A DNA stretch of 63,100 bases from an uncultured beta proteobacterium (GTDB lineage Bacteria; Pseudomonadota; Gammaproteobacteria; Burkholderiales; Burkholderiaceae_C), in the NCBI GenBank assembly GCA_903822435.1, contig CAIJPE010000318.1, positions 1-63,100 on the forward strand, read 5' to 3'. Under the pieces are notes generated by a model. It was not told where the DNA came from. It saw nothing but the letters and a program-made list of their open reading frames with translations, and made no database searches. The position numbers were made by a program, and so were the translations under genes. How positions within the stretch are numbered: the first letter of the stretch is position 1; each line of letters starts with the position of its first letter. Positions 31,500-40,141 of this stretch are shown here, in pieces.

Positions 31500-34064
31500 A
31501 TGCAGCCACGGTCATCGTCGATGAGTCCGGATATGAAACAGAGTTCAGGGATGGTGCGGGTCCGGGGAGCGCGCGAGCACAACCTGAAGAACGTCGACGT
31601 TGATGTGCCGCGCGACGCGCTGGTCGTCTTCACCGGCGTGTCGGGCTCTGGCAAGTCGTCGCTGGCCTTCGGCACGCTCTACGCCGAATCGCAGCGGCGC
31701 TATTTCGAATCGGTGTCGCCCTACGCCCGGCGCCTGATCGACCAGGTCGGCGTGCCCGACGTCGACAGCATCGACGGCCTGCCGCCTGCCATCTCGTTGC
31801 AGCAACAACGGGGCACGCCGAACGCACGGTCTTCCGTGGGCAGCGTCACGACCTTGTCCAGCCTGCTGCGCATGCTCTATTCACGCACCGGAAACTACCC
31901 GCCGGGCCAGTCGATGCTGCATGCGGAAGACTTCTCGCCCAACACCACACAGGGTGCATGCCCGAGCTGCCACGGCCTCGGGCGGGTCTATGAGGTGACC
32001 GAGGCGTTGATGGTCCCCGACGCCTCGTTGACGATCCGCGCGCGCGCGGTGGCGGCCTGGCCGACCGCGTGGCAGGGCCAGAACCTGCGCGACATCCTGG
32101 TGACGCTGGGCCACGACGTCGACCGCCCGTGGCGTGACCTGCCGCAACAAACCCGCGATTGGATTCTGTTCACCGACGAGCAGCCCACGGCGCCGGTTTA
32201 CGCCGGGTTCACGCCGGCCGAAACGCGGGCTGCATTGAAGCGCAAGGCCGAACCCAGCTATCAGGGCACCTTCATCGGCGCCCGAAAGTACGTGCTCCAC
32301 ACCTTCGCGACTTCGCAGAGTACGTTGATGCGGCGGCGCGTGGCACGATTCATGAACGGCAAGGCCTGCCCGATGTGCGATGGCAAGCGGCTCAAGCGGG
32401 CAGCGCTTTCGGTCCGCTTCGCCGGTCTTGACATCGGTGAGATGGCGCGCCTTTCGCTCGACCAACTGGCCCAGGTGCTGGCGCCGGCGGCGGGTGGCGA
32501 GTTGCAAACCGGTCGCGGTCGCGTCAAGGATGACGGGCGGTCACCCGAGAAGCGCATCGCGGCTCGGCGCCTCGCCGCCGATCTGCTGGCGCGTCTCGCA
32601 TCGCTTCGCCGGCTCGGGCTTGGCTACCTGTCGCTGGAGCGCAGCACGCCGACGTTGTCGCCCGGCGAACTTCAGCGCCTGCGGCTGGCCACGCAGATTC
32701 GCTCGAACCTGTTCGGCGTCGTCTACGTGCTCGACGAGCCCTCGGCCGGCTTGCACCCGGCCGACAGCGAGGCGCTGATGGAAGCGCTGGACGAGCTCAA
32801 GCGCGCCGGCAACTCCATCTTTGTCGTTGAACACGACCTCGACGTGATGCGCCGCGCGGACTGGCTGGTCGATGTCGGCCCCGACGCCGGCGAACGCGGG
32901 GGCTGCGTGCTGTACAGCGGACCGCCGGAGGGCCTGATATCGGTTTCCGCTTCGCGAACGGCACCCTACTTGTTTCCGGTCGGCGACGCCCCGCGTCGGG
33001 TGCCCCGCGTGCCGCATGGCTGGCTGGGCTTGAAAGGCGTCACGCTGAACAACCTGCACGCGGTCGATGCGCGCTTTCCGCTGCAGGCGCTGACCGCGGT
33101 GACCGGCGTGTCGGGCTCCGGCAAATCGAGTCTGGTCACACAGGCGCTCGTCGGCCTGGTCCTTGAACAGCTCGGCAGCGAGCCGGTGACCGTCGAGCCC
33201 GACGGTGACAGGCTCGAGCCCGAAGACGTCTTCCGCGCGAGCGGGCACATCACGTCGGGGATGGACCGCATCAAACGCCTGGTGCAAGTCGACCAGAAGG
33301 CGATCGGCCGGACGCCCCGCTCGAACCTCGCCACCTACACCGGCCTGTTCGAACACGTGCGCAGGCTGTTCGCGCGCACACCCGCTGCACGGTCCCGCGG
33401 GTTCGATGCCGGCCGATTCTCGTTCAACGTGGCAAGAGGTCGCTGCCCGACCTGCGAGGGCGAGGGCTTCGTCAGCGTCGAACTGCTGTTCATGCCGAGC
33501 GTCTATGCGCCTTGCCCGGCGTGCCAGGGTGCCCGGTTCAACGAGGCGACGCTGGAGGTACGCTGGCGCAAGAAGACGATCGCCGAAGTGCTGTCGATGA
33601 CGGTGGACGATGCGCTGGCGTTCTTCGTCGACGAGGACATGGTGGCGACGCCGCTGCGCTTGCTGCACGACATCGGCCTGGGTTACCTTCGCCTTGGGCA
33701 ACCCGCCACGGAGCTGTCCGGCGGCGAAGCGCAACGCATCAAACTGGCGACCGAACTTCAGCGCGCCCAACGCGGCGATGCGCTGTACGTACTGGACGAG
33801 CCAACGACCGGTTTGCACGCCGCCGACGTCGATCGGTTGATGGCGCAACTCCAGCACTTGGTGGAGGCGGGCAACACCGTCGTCGTCGTCGAGCATGACC
33901 TGCGTGTGATCGAATTCTGCGACTGGGTCATCGACATGGGGCCGGGCGGCGGCGATGCCGGGGGAAAGGTGGTGGCAGCGGGGACTCCCGCCGCCATCAG
34001 CGCCGAACCCGCGAGTCGAACCGGGACTTACCTGAAACGCTCACTCGACCGCAAACCTGCGTGA
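31500..34064 (+). CDS. UvrA-like ABC ATPase (short UvrA paralogue)
   Basis: 854 aa, shorter than the about 940 aa of housekeeping UvrA. Both ATPase halves have a Walker A (GVSGSGKSS). The second half has a standard signature, [15 protein letters not shown], but the first has [14 protein letters not shown], with Pro in place of Gly. Zinc-type CxxC pairs are at [28 protein letters not shown] and CPACQGARF. Such paralogues (UvrA2-like) bind damaged DNA or protect against DNA-binding drugs. Start could be ATG 31500, 31521, 31533 or 31551; family homology begins at [13 protein letters not shown]. It stands alone. Confidence 0.85.
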   Translation: MQPRSSSMSPDMKQSSGMVRVRGAREHNLKNVDVDVPRDALVVFTGVSGSGKSSLAFGTLYAESQRRYFESVSPYARRLIDQVGVPDVDSIDGLPPAISLQQQRGTPNARSSVGSVTTLSSLLRMLYSRTGNYPPGQSMLHAEDFSPNTTQGACPSCHGLGRVYEVTEALMVPDASLTIRARAVAAWPTAWQGQNLRDILVTLGHDVDRPWRDLPQQTRDWILFTDEQPTAPVYAGFTPAETRAALKRKAEPSYQGTFIGARKYVLHTFATSQSTLMRRRVARFMNGKACPMCDGKRLKRAALSVRFAGLDIGEMARLSLDQLAQVLAPAAGGELQTGRGRVKDDGRSPEKRIAARRLAADLLARLASLRRLGLGYLSLERSTPTLSPGELQRLRLATQIRSNLFGVVYVLDEPSAGLHPADSEALMEALDELKRAGNSIFVVEHDLDVMRRADWLVDVGPDAGERGGCVLYSGPPEGLISVSASRTAPYLFPVGDAPRRVPRVPHGWLGLKGVTLNNLHAVDARFPLQALTAVTGVSGSGKSSLVTQALVGLVLEQLGSEPVTVEPDGDRLEPEDVFRASGHITSGMDRIKRLVQVDQKAIGRTPRSNLATYTGLFEHVRRLFARTPAARSRGFDAGRFSFNVARGRCPTCEGEGFVSVELLFMPSVYAPCPACQGARFNEATLEVRWRKKTIAEVLSMTVDDALAFFVDEDMVATPLRLLHDIGLGYLRLGQPATELSGGEAQRIKLATELQRAQRGDALYVLDEPTTGLHAADVDRLMAQLQHLVEAGNTVVVVEHDLRVIEFCDWVIDMGPGGGDAGGKVVAAGTPAAISAEPASRTGTYLKRSLDRKPA

Positions 34065-34419
34065 AAGAGTGCGCACGCATCACCCTTGCGCAGAACGGGC
34101 GCCACGTTGGGTCTGATTCCAGTCTTGGAACCCCATGAGCCCATCTTCGGGCGCCTTGGCTTCGGCCGCCGCGAGCCACGGTTCAGCAGCCTCATCCCGC
34201 GCCAGCAGCCAGCAGCCAGCTGCCAGGCGCCGGGACAGGCGAGAGGCATACAAGGCCTGGCGTTCTCGGCCCGCTGGCGGCGGTCAGCGCGACCCTGGAT
34301 CTGGCGGGTCATGCCTGTGCAATTGGGCGCTGACGCTGCACGGGATATCGCTGGCAGCAGCGTTTGCCGTCATTCGCGGCATCGAGGAAGCTGCTCCGGC
34401 AACGCATCGGCGAGGTCGG
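34065..34419. other. Convergent gap with a GCCAGCA repeat
   Basis: 355 bases between convergent stops. A short direct repeat of 7-base units GCCAGCA/GCCAGCT runs from about 34201 to 34226. No coding signal recognised on either strand. Confidence 0.4.
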
Positions 34420-35409
34420 TCAGGTGGAGGCGCGCGCAGGCGTCTCAGGCATGGCAGTCTGTTCGGTGAGGCCAACAATCGCATCCGCCCTGGACCAGCG
34501 CTGCTGAAATGGCGCAGAGCCGGATTCGATGAACAGCCGTTTGATCATGGGAAAGCGCTTGCGCACCTGCCGTTCGACATCGGCAATGGCCAGCGCTGCG
34601 TCGGCAGCAGCCGTGCCTTCGTCGAAGTCGAGGTCCATGGTGACCAGTGCATCGTCGGGCCCCATGTACATCGACAGGATGCGCCCGACGTCCTTCACGC
34701 CGGTGACAGCCAGGGCCATGGTCCGTATGGCGCGAGCGGTCTCCGGACGAATGCCTTCACCGATGAGCAGATCTCGCGACAGCCAGGTGAGGAAGGTCGC
34801 CACTGCCGCCAGTAGCATCCCGATCAAGAGCGACGCTGCGCCATCCAGAACCGGCATGTCGAGACGATGGCTGAGCCAGATGCCCAGCGCGGCAATGGCC
34901 AGCCCCACGAGTGCCGCCGAGTCCTCTGCCAGGACGGTGTAGGTGGTCGGGTCCTTGCTCCGACGAATCGCCTCCCAGAATGGCGCAGCACCAGCCTGCC
35001 TCAGGAACTGACGCAGCGCGATCGTGAAGCTGATGCTTTCGAACAGCGCCGCGACCCCGAGTACGACAAAGTTCCAGGTGGGATCGTGCAGAGGCTGAGG
35101 GTGTCGAATGTGCTGCACACCTTCGTAGAAGGAGACACCGCCGCCCAGTCCGAAGATCAGCACCGCGACGATCAGGCTCCAGAAGTACAACTCCTTGCCG
35201 TGTCCGAAGGGGTGCTCTGGCGTGGCGGGCCGCTGGCTGAGACGGATGCCGACGAGCAGGAGCATGCCGTTGAAGGTGTCGACTGAGGAATGGATGCACT
35301 CCGAGAGCATGGCCGAGCTTCCGGTGATACCCGCGACCACGAGCTTCGTCGCTGCGATGGCGACGTTGGCCGCGATCGCACCGCAGATGGCAAGCTTCGA
35401 GCTCGTCAT
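34420..35409 (-). CDS. Cation diffusion facilitator (metal exporter)
   Basis: 329 aa. Six membrane helices and a cytoplasmic C-terminal domain fit the CDF family, which exports Zn, Fe, Co or similar divalent metals in exchange for protons. The first metal-site helix has SECIHSSVDTFNGMLLL, where the usual HxxxD pattern is seen as HSSVD, and EHPFGHGKELYFWSL follows as in Zn/Fe exporters. VLAEDSAALVGL carries the second site. The ATG at 35409 is preferred over a longer frame. Downstream of corA on the same strand (46-base gap), so possibly co-transcribed. Confidence 0.87.
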   Translation of the reverse strand: MTSSKLAICGAIAANVAIAATKLVVAGITGSSAMLSECIHSSVDTFNGMLLLVGIRLSQRPATPEHPFGHGKELYFWSLIVAVLIFGLGGGVSFYEGVQHIRHPQPLHDPTWNFVVLGVAALFESISFTIALRQFLRQAGAAPFWEAIRRSKDPTTYTVLAEDSAALVGLAIAALGIWLSHRLDMPVLDGAASLLIGMLLAAVATFLTWLSRDLLIGEGIRPETARAIRTMALAVTGVKDVGRILSMYMGPDDALVTMDLDFDEGTAAADAALAIADVERQVRKRFPMIKRLFIESGSAPFQQRWSRADAIVGLTEQTAMPETPARAST

Positions 35410-35455
35410 GAGGCAGCGGCCCTCGTGAGCCGTGCGGGTGTCGCCTCGACAGGCG

Positions 35456-36427
35456 CTAGACCCATCCGGCCCGACGCAATCGGCGATACACAAGGACGCA
35501 TCCCAGCGCGGTCACGGCAACGGCCGTGGGATAGCCAGCTTTCCACTTCAGCTCGGGCATCCACTCGAAGTTCATGCCGTACAGGCTGAAGATGACCGTG
35601 GGGATAGCCAGGATCGCGCCCCAGCCCGCCAGGCGCTTGACCACCTCGTTCTGGTTGTTGGCCACCAACGCCAGATTGACCTGCATGGCCGTGGTCAGCA
35701 TGTCACGCATGCCATCGACCAGACCCACAAGTCGCGAGACATGATCCTGGATGTCGCGGAAGTAGGCTCTCAGTTCCTTGGGGATCAAGTCCTCGTGCAG
35801 TCGCATCAACTCAGCGCTGATCTCTGCCAGGGGCAGCGCGGCATTGCGCAGCTCGAGCAGATGGCGCTTCAGCGCGTACAAGCGCTCGATCACGAGCCTG
35901 TCGAACTGATCCCTGAAGATGTCGGTCTCGATTGCGTCGAAGTCCTGCTCAAACTGGGCCACGACAGGTTGGTAGTTGTCAGCCACGAAGTCCAGGATCG
36001 CATAGAGGGCGAAACCCGGTCCCTTGGGAAGGCCCTTCGTGCCAGCTTCGCAGCGCTGCAGCACTTGTGCAAAGCTGGATGAGGCACCGTGGCGCACCGA
36101 TACCAGGAAATTGGTTCCGACAAAGAGGTGCGTCTCTCCGTAAACCACCTGGTTGCCTTGCAACTGGGCCGTCTTGAGCACGATGAACAGCGAGTTGCTG
36201 TAAGCCTCGATCTTTGGGCGCTGGTGGGCGTGGTGGGCGTCCTCGATGGCCAGTTCATGCAGACCGAAAGAGTGCTGGATCTCTTGCAACGCTGCATCGT
36301 CGGGCTCATGCAGCCCAAGCCACACGAACGTGCCGGCTTGCTTGATGGCTTGGCCGATGTCGGCGATGGGTATGTCGCCGATCCGCTTTCCATCTCGATA
36401 GAGCACGCTGTCCACGAGGGATTTCAT
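35456..36427 (-). CDS. corA: CorA-type Mg2+/Co2+ transporter
   Basis: 323 aa. A large cytoplasmic alpha/beta funnel (residues 1 to about 260) is followed by two membrane helices with the selectivity signature YGMNFEWMPEL between them. It forms a pentameric channel for magnesium, cobalt or nickel. KPKIEAYSNSLFIVL and the long willow-like helix with LRAYFRDIQDHVSRL are typical. The ATG at 36427 (MKSLVDSVLY) matches the family N-terminus. A CDF exporter follows, suggesting a small metal-homeostasis unit. Confidence 0.92.
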   Translation of the reverse strand: MKSLVDSVLYRDGKRIGDIPIADIGQAIKQAGTFVWLGLHEPDDAALQEIQHSFGLHELAIEDAHHAHQRPKIEAYSNSLFIVLKTAQLQGNQVVYGETHLFVGTNFLVSVRHGASSSFAQVLQRCEAGTKGLPKGPGFALYAILDFVADNYQPVVAQFEQDFDAIETDIFRDQFDRLVIERLYALKRHLLELRNAALPLAEISAELMRLHEDLIPKELRAYFRDIQDHVSRLVGLVDGMRDMLTTAMQVNLALVANNQNEVVKRLAGWGAILAIPTVIFSLYGMNFEWMPELKWKAGYPTAVAVTALGCVLVYRRLRRAGWV

Positions 36428-36757
36428 CGCCTTGGGCCTCTCGTGAACTCTTGCTCCGACCGTCCGCCATGGCGATTGGGTCACGAGGATCCGATCCGGT
36501 CGGTGCGATGGCCAACAGTGCGGACACTTTCGCGCGAGCCCGCGCGAAGGCGAGCCGACACGGCTGGACGACATCCTCCGTGGTGGCCATTGAAGGAGTT
36601 GGGTTCGCTCTCGCACAGACCGCGAGCCCGTCAGCGCCTATGTTCTCCATGGCGCCTAGGGCCTGAGGGCCCTCGCCAGTCACCGCAACGCGATGCCACC
36701 CGGCACTTCCCGGAAAGGCATCGTGTTCGGGCCGATTCCCTCACACAAGGAGCGAAC
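36428..36757. other. Divergent gap with a perfect short hairpin
   Basis: 330 bases between divergent corA and the PRC-barrel gene. At 36529-36548 TTCGCGCG and CGCGCGAA form an 8-base-pair inverted repeat with loop AGCC. It could be an operator or the end of an attenuator for corA. No coding signal recognised. Confidence 0.45.
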
Positions 36758-37168
36758 ATGGAAACCAACTACGTCACTCGCGACAACTTCGGCATGTACG
36801 CCAACAGCGGCTCTGGCCCAGGCCCCGCGCTGATGGGTGCCGACACTCTGTTGGGCAACGATGTCTACAACAAGGACGGCGAGGATCTGGGAGACATCAA
36901 GGAATTCATGATCGACATGGCTTCCGGCAAGGTCGCCTATGCGGTTCTGTCTTTCGGTGGCTTGCTCGGCATGGGCGACAAACTCTTCGCGGTGCCATGG
37001 GCGGCACTCGCATTGGATACGACGAACAAGCGCTTCACGCTCAATGTTCTGAAGGATGCGCTGAAGGACGCGCCCGGTTTCGACAAGGATCATTGGCCAT
37101 CCATGTCGGACCGGACCTGGGCCAGCGGCGTGCACAAGTTCTACGGCACGCCCTACGCGGCGGAATGA
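36758..37168 (+). CDS. PRC-barrel domain protein
   Basis: 136 aa, cytoplasmic. One PRC-barrel fills residues 25-105: MGADTLLGNDVYNKDGEDLG, IKEFMIDMASGKVAYAVLSF and LFAVPWAALALDTTNKRF. In soil and freshwater bacteria these stand-alone PRC-barrel proteins are usually found with other stress-induced small proteins, and a CsbD gene follows at once. AAGGAGC precedes the ATG at 36758. Exact role unknown. Confidence 0.87.
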   Translation: METNYVTRDNFGMYANSGSGPGPALMGADTLLGNDVYNKDGEDLGDIKEFMIDMASGKVAYAVLSFGGLLGMGDKLFAVPWAALALDTTNKRFTLNVLKDALKDAPGFDKDHWPSMSDRTWASGVHKFYGTPYAAE

Positions 37169-37224
37169 GCCTTTGCGTCATGCATCGGTCACTCTGATTT
37201 TTAACTTCAACTGAAGGTCAAACC

Positions 37225-37407
37225 ATGAACAAGGATCAAGTCAAAGGCACGCTCAAGGACGCAGCCGGCAAGGTGCAGGAGACCACCGGCAAGGTGATCG
37301 GCAGTACCGAGCAGCAGGTCAAGGGCATCCACAAGCAGGCCGAAGGTCAAAAGCAGAAGTCGGTCGGCGACGTGAAGGAAGTGCTCAAGGACATGACCGA
37401 CAAGTGA
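37225..37407 (+). CDS. CsbD-family stress protein
   Basis: 60 aa, Lys/Gln/Gly-rich and without hydrophobic core: MNKDQVKGTLKDAAGKVQE is the family hallmark, and KVIGSTEQQVKGIHKQAEG repeats the pattern. CsbD-like proteins are general-stress (sigma-B or RpoS-type) induced and probably partly disordered. AACTGAAGG lies just upstream. Together with the PRC-barrel and glycine-zipper genes it suggests a desiccation or osmotic stress response. Confidence 0.92.
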   Translation: MNKDQVKGTLKDAAGKVQETTGKVIGSTEQQVKGIHKQAEGQKQKSVGDVKEVLKDMTDK

Positions 37408-37472
37408 TCGACTTCCTGGCTCGTGGGAACGGGCCAGGCTCTCAATCGAAACAAATCAGCCATGACAAGTCC

Positions 37473-37488
37473 CGTGGGTTTGCCCACG
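37473..37488. terminator. Short hairpin between convergent genes
   Basis: CGTGGG and CCCACG form a perfect 6-base-pair stem with loop TTTG, between the CsbD stop and the transglutaminase stop. It could serve both strands; no T-run follows. Confidence 0.35.
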
Positions 37489-37531
37489 CCAGGCGCATCG
37501 ACGGGAAGACCTGACACCCGGTAGTGCGGTT

Positions 37532-38344
37532 TCAGGCCGGAGCGACTTCCTCGCTCCAGACCTTGAAACTACGCAACGTATTCGGCCCGAAGGTGCTGGC
37601 CAGGGCGACGTCGCAGGCGTCACGGCCGCGGGCGATCAGCACACGGCCGATTCTTGGCGTGTTGTTGCGTGCATCAAAGGTGTGCCAGCGGTCACCCAGG
37701 TAGGCCTCGAACCAGGCGGCAAAGTCCATGGGCTCCGGTGCGGGCGCCACTCCAATGTCGCCCAGATAGCCGGTGCAATAGCGCGCCGGTATGTTCATAC
37801 AACGGCACAGAGTGATGGCCAGATGGGCGAAGTCGCGGCAGACACCCCGCCTCTCGTCGAAGACCTCCCATGCCGATCGCGTGCGGCGCGCGTGCTGGTA
37901 GCCGAACTCGATGTGCTCGTGGACAAAATTGCAGATGGCCTGTACCCGCTGCCAGCCGTCAGGGACGTCGCCGAAGCGCTGCCACGCAACCGGCGACAAC
38001 AGATCGGTTTCGCAATAGCGGCTGCCCAGCAGATAGACCAGTGTGGCTGCCGGCAACATTTCGACCGGTGTCTGTACCAGTTGTGGCACCACAGCATCGG
38101 CCATGCCCGTGTCGTTGACCAAAGCGTTTGCACGGATGTTGAAATCCCCCTGCGGTGCCAGCAGACGATTGCACCAATTACCGAACAGGTCTCGGTACGC
38201 TGTGATCGGCACCGCCGGCTGCGTCGTCACATGATCGGGTTGCACCAAGTCGGCGGCTCGGGAGTAATGGATGCTCAGAGCCAGGATCATCGGCGTGGGC
38301 TGCGGGCATACGTAGCTCATCTCGAATCCGACACGAATCTGCAC
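37532..38344 (-). CDS. Transglutaminase-like cysteine protease family protein
   Basis: 270 aa. An N-terminal beta region of about 110 residues is followed by a transglutaminase core. The catalytic Cys is in RRGVCRDFAHLAI, the His in DRWHTFDARNN and the Asp follows it (HTFDARN). No signal peptide is obvious, so it is cytoplasmic. Bacterial members may cut or cross-link peptides; the substrate is unknown. The ATG at 38344 gives the family's start (MQIRVGFEMSY). Confidence 0.87.
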   Translation of the reverse strand: MQIRVGFEMSYVCPQPTPMILALSIHYSRAADLVQPDHVTTQPAVPITAYRDLFGNWCNRLLAPQGDFNIRANALVNDTGMADAVVPQLVQTPVEMLPAATLVYLLGSRYCETDLLSPVAWQRFGDVPDGWQRVQAICNFVHEHIEFGYQHARRTRSAWEVFDERRGVCRDFAHLAITLCRCMNIPARYCTGYLGDIGVAPAPEPMDFAAWFEAYLGDRWHTFDARNNTPRIGRVLIARGRDACDVALASTFGPNTLRSFKVWSEEVAPA

Positions 38345-38687
38345 GGGATGTCCTGATTGACGCTCGATGGAAGGTGGATAAGGCTAGTGCTGCCATGACA
38401 GTGCCGTCTGTTCGATTGCGCACTGTTTGTTCGATCAAGGCCGGGCGACCGATGCGCTTGTACGTCCTTTGGCTGCCGATTGACGGACGGCTCCTACAGC
38501 CGGACGAGCCAGGCAGGCGCCTTGAGTGTGCACGCTCTCCGACGGCGCGGTGGTGAAGGCCGGGCTAGGCTGTGAGCAAGGCATCCAGCCCGCTCGTGGA
38601 CTGAAGGGGCGCACCATCAAGGCCCGCTCAAACCCCCTCTGTTCGACCTCGGCCGGGCAGTCGATTCACATTCTCAAGGAAATCAAC
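38345..38687. other. Divergent gap before the glycine-zipper gene
   Basis: 343 bases between divergent genes. Contains the ribosome-binding site AAGGAAA just before 38688. No coding or structural signal otherwise recognised. Confidence 0.4.
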
Positions 38688-39218
38688 ATGAGCAAGACCC
38701 AATCTGCTGAAGGCACCGACATCGACAAGGCCCGGACTGCGCCGGGCGGGGCTGCGGTGAATCGCCTTGCCAGCGTCGCCACCAGTGCAGCGCTGGGCGG
38801 TGCTGCCACAGGTGCCGTGGTGGGGGCTGTCGCAGGGCCCGTCGGGGCCGCGGTGGGGGCTGCGGTCGGCGCTATCGCAGCCGGGTTCGCGGGCAATGCA
38901 ATCGTGGATGCGGTCGATGCCGACGCCGAGAGAGACTACTGGCGTGACAACTTCAGCAGCCGGCCGTATGTCGAACCCGACGCCGATTTCCTGGATTACG
39001 GGCCCGCCTATGGCCACGGCGTGGACAGTTTCGTCGCCAACCCGGACCGCAGCTTCGATGAAGTCGAAGCAGACCTGGCCCCACGGTGGCCGGCGGCGCG
39101 CGGCAGTTCAAACCTGGAGTGGGGCCGCGCGCGCCACGCATCGCGTGACGCGTGGGACCGCCTGAACGAGGCGGCGCAGCGCCGCCGGACCGAGGCGTTG
39201 CAGGCTGGCAAGCACTAG
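38688..39218 (+). CDS. Glycine-zipper protein
   Basis: 176 aa. The central segment GAATGAVVGAVAGPVGAAVG, continuing AAVGAIAAGFAGNAIVD, is a glycine zipper that can insert in or span a membrane as a helical hairpin. The C-terminal half is acidic and polar and contains YWRDNFSSRPYVEPDADF and a soluble helix ending in RRRTEALQAGKH. Proteins with this layout are common in Burkholderiales among stress genes; function unknown. The ATG at 38688 follows AAGGAAA. Confidence 0.75.
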   Translation: MSKTQSAEGTDIDKARTAPGGAAVNRLASVATSAALGGAATGAVVGAVAGPVGAAVGAAVGAIAAGFAGNAIVDAVDADAERDYWRDNFSSRPYVEPDADFLDYGPAYGHGVDSFVANPDRSFDEVEADLAPRWPAARGSSNLEWGRARHASRDAWDRLNEAAQRRRTEALQAGKH

Positions 39219-39518
39219 CCTGCCACGGGCGGGAGGTGTCTCCTTGCCAGCCGACAGCGCTTCGTGGTCGGTGCGCAAGATGCATACCTTCCGCTTGGTT
39301 GAACACCGGGCGGATAGGGACACCCGTGCGCTCCGATGCAGCAGTGGGCGGTGTGCATTCTCTCGAGGCATTGGAGGCCCGAAGATGCGCTGGTGGCGGC
39401 GCGTACCTCGGCCCATGCTCCCTGAAAGCTGTCCGCCGCCAATCGTGTGCGCCAGCGTACATACGAGGGCTGCGGGTGGTGTCATGCTGGGGCCATCCTA
39501 GGTATCGGAGGTGCCTCC
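39219..39518. other. Gap before the receiver-domain gene
   Basis: 300 bases without a recognised gene or strong hairpin. CGGAGG at 39507-39512 is the ribosome-binding site of the next gene. Confidence 0.4.
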
Positions 39519-40070
39519 ATGAGCGTTCGTCCTGTGCCCCGTACGCCCGTTTCGGGACCTTTGGGTGGCGTGCTCAGGTCGTGGCCTCCGGGTTGTGCGA
39601 GCGAGACCCGGCCGGCGTGCGACGGCGATGTGGACGGAATCGGAGCCCTGGCCGCGCAATGCTCCGCAACAGTCTGCGTGCTGGTTGCGGATGACAACCC
39701 GGTGAACTTGATCGTGATCTCGGCGTTGATGGGGACGCGTGGTCTCGTGCCGGTGCTGGCGGCAGACGGGGCCGAAGCGGTGACGCTGGCCTGCGATCGG
39801 CGCTTCGACCTCATCCTGATGGATCTGCAGATGCCGATCCTCGACGGTTTGGCAGCGACATCAGCCATCCGCCGCTTCGAGAGCGCCTTCGCCCGACCGG
39901 CGGTCCCCGTTATCGCCTACACCAGTGCGTCCCCAGGCGGGGCCCTGCTGGCGAAACACGGCTTCAGTGGCGGCCTGAGCAAGCCTTGTGAGGACCAGGA
40001 ACTGGAGGACTGCCTGCTCCAATGGTGCCCCACCTATCGCGCGGCGCCGACACGCAGCCGTGTCGCCTGA
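39519..40070 (+). CDS. Single-domain response regulator (orphan receiver)
   Basis: 183 aa. An unusual 60-residue Pro/Gly-rich N-terminus precedes a CheY-like receiver: the acidic pocket in VADDNPVNLIVIS, the phospho-acceptor in FDLILMDLQMPILDG, the switch Ser/Thr in AYTSAS and the Lys in LSKPCED. There is no output domain, and no kinase gene is near, so it probably works by protein contact or in a phosphorelay. DDNPVN resembles receivers of hybrid kinases, so it may be a detached hybrid-kinase receiver. Confidence 0.82.
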   Translation: MSVRPVPRTPVSGPLGGVLRSWPPGCASETRPACDGDVDGIGALAAQCSATVCVLVADDNPVNLIVISALMGTRGLVPVLAADGAEAVTLACDRRFDLILMDLQMPILDGLAATSAIRRFESAFARPAVPVIAYTSASPGGALLAKHGFSGGLSKPCEDQELEDCLLQWCPTYRAAPTRSRVA

Positions 40071-40141
40071 GGCGAGACAGGCTGCCATCCCGAGCGTGGG
40101 GTCCCTTGTGGGGCAGAGCCCCGAAGCGCTCATTGCCAACT

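Noticed and set aside
34201..34226. GCCAGCA tandem repeat as a possible iteron or CRISPR seed
   Set aside because: Only about three and a half units of 7 bases, with no spacers; likely a chance slippage product in a gap.
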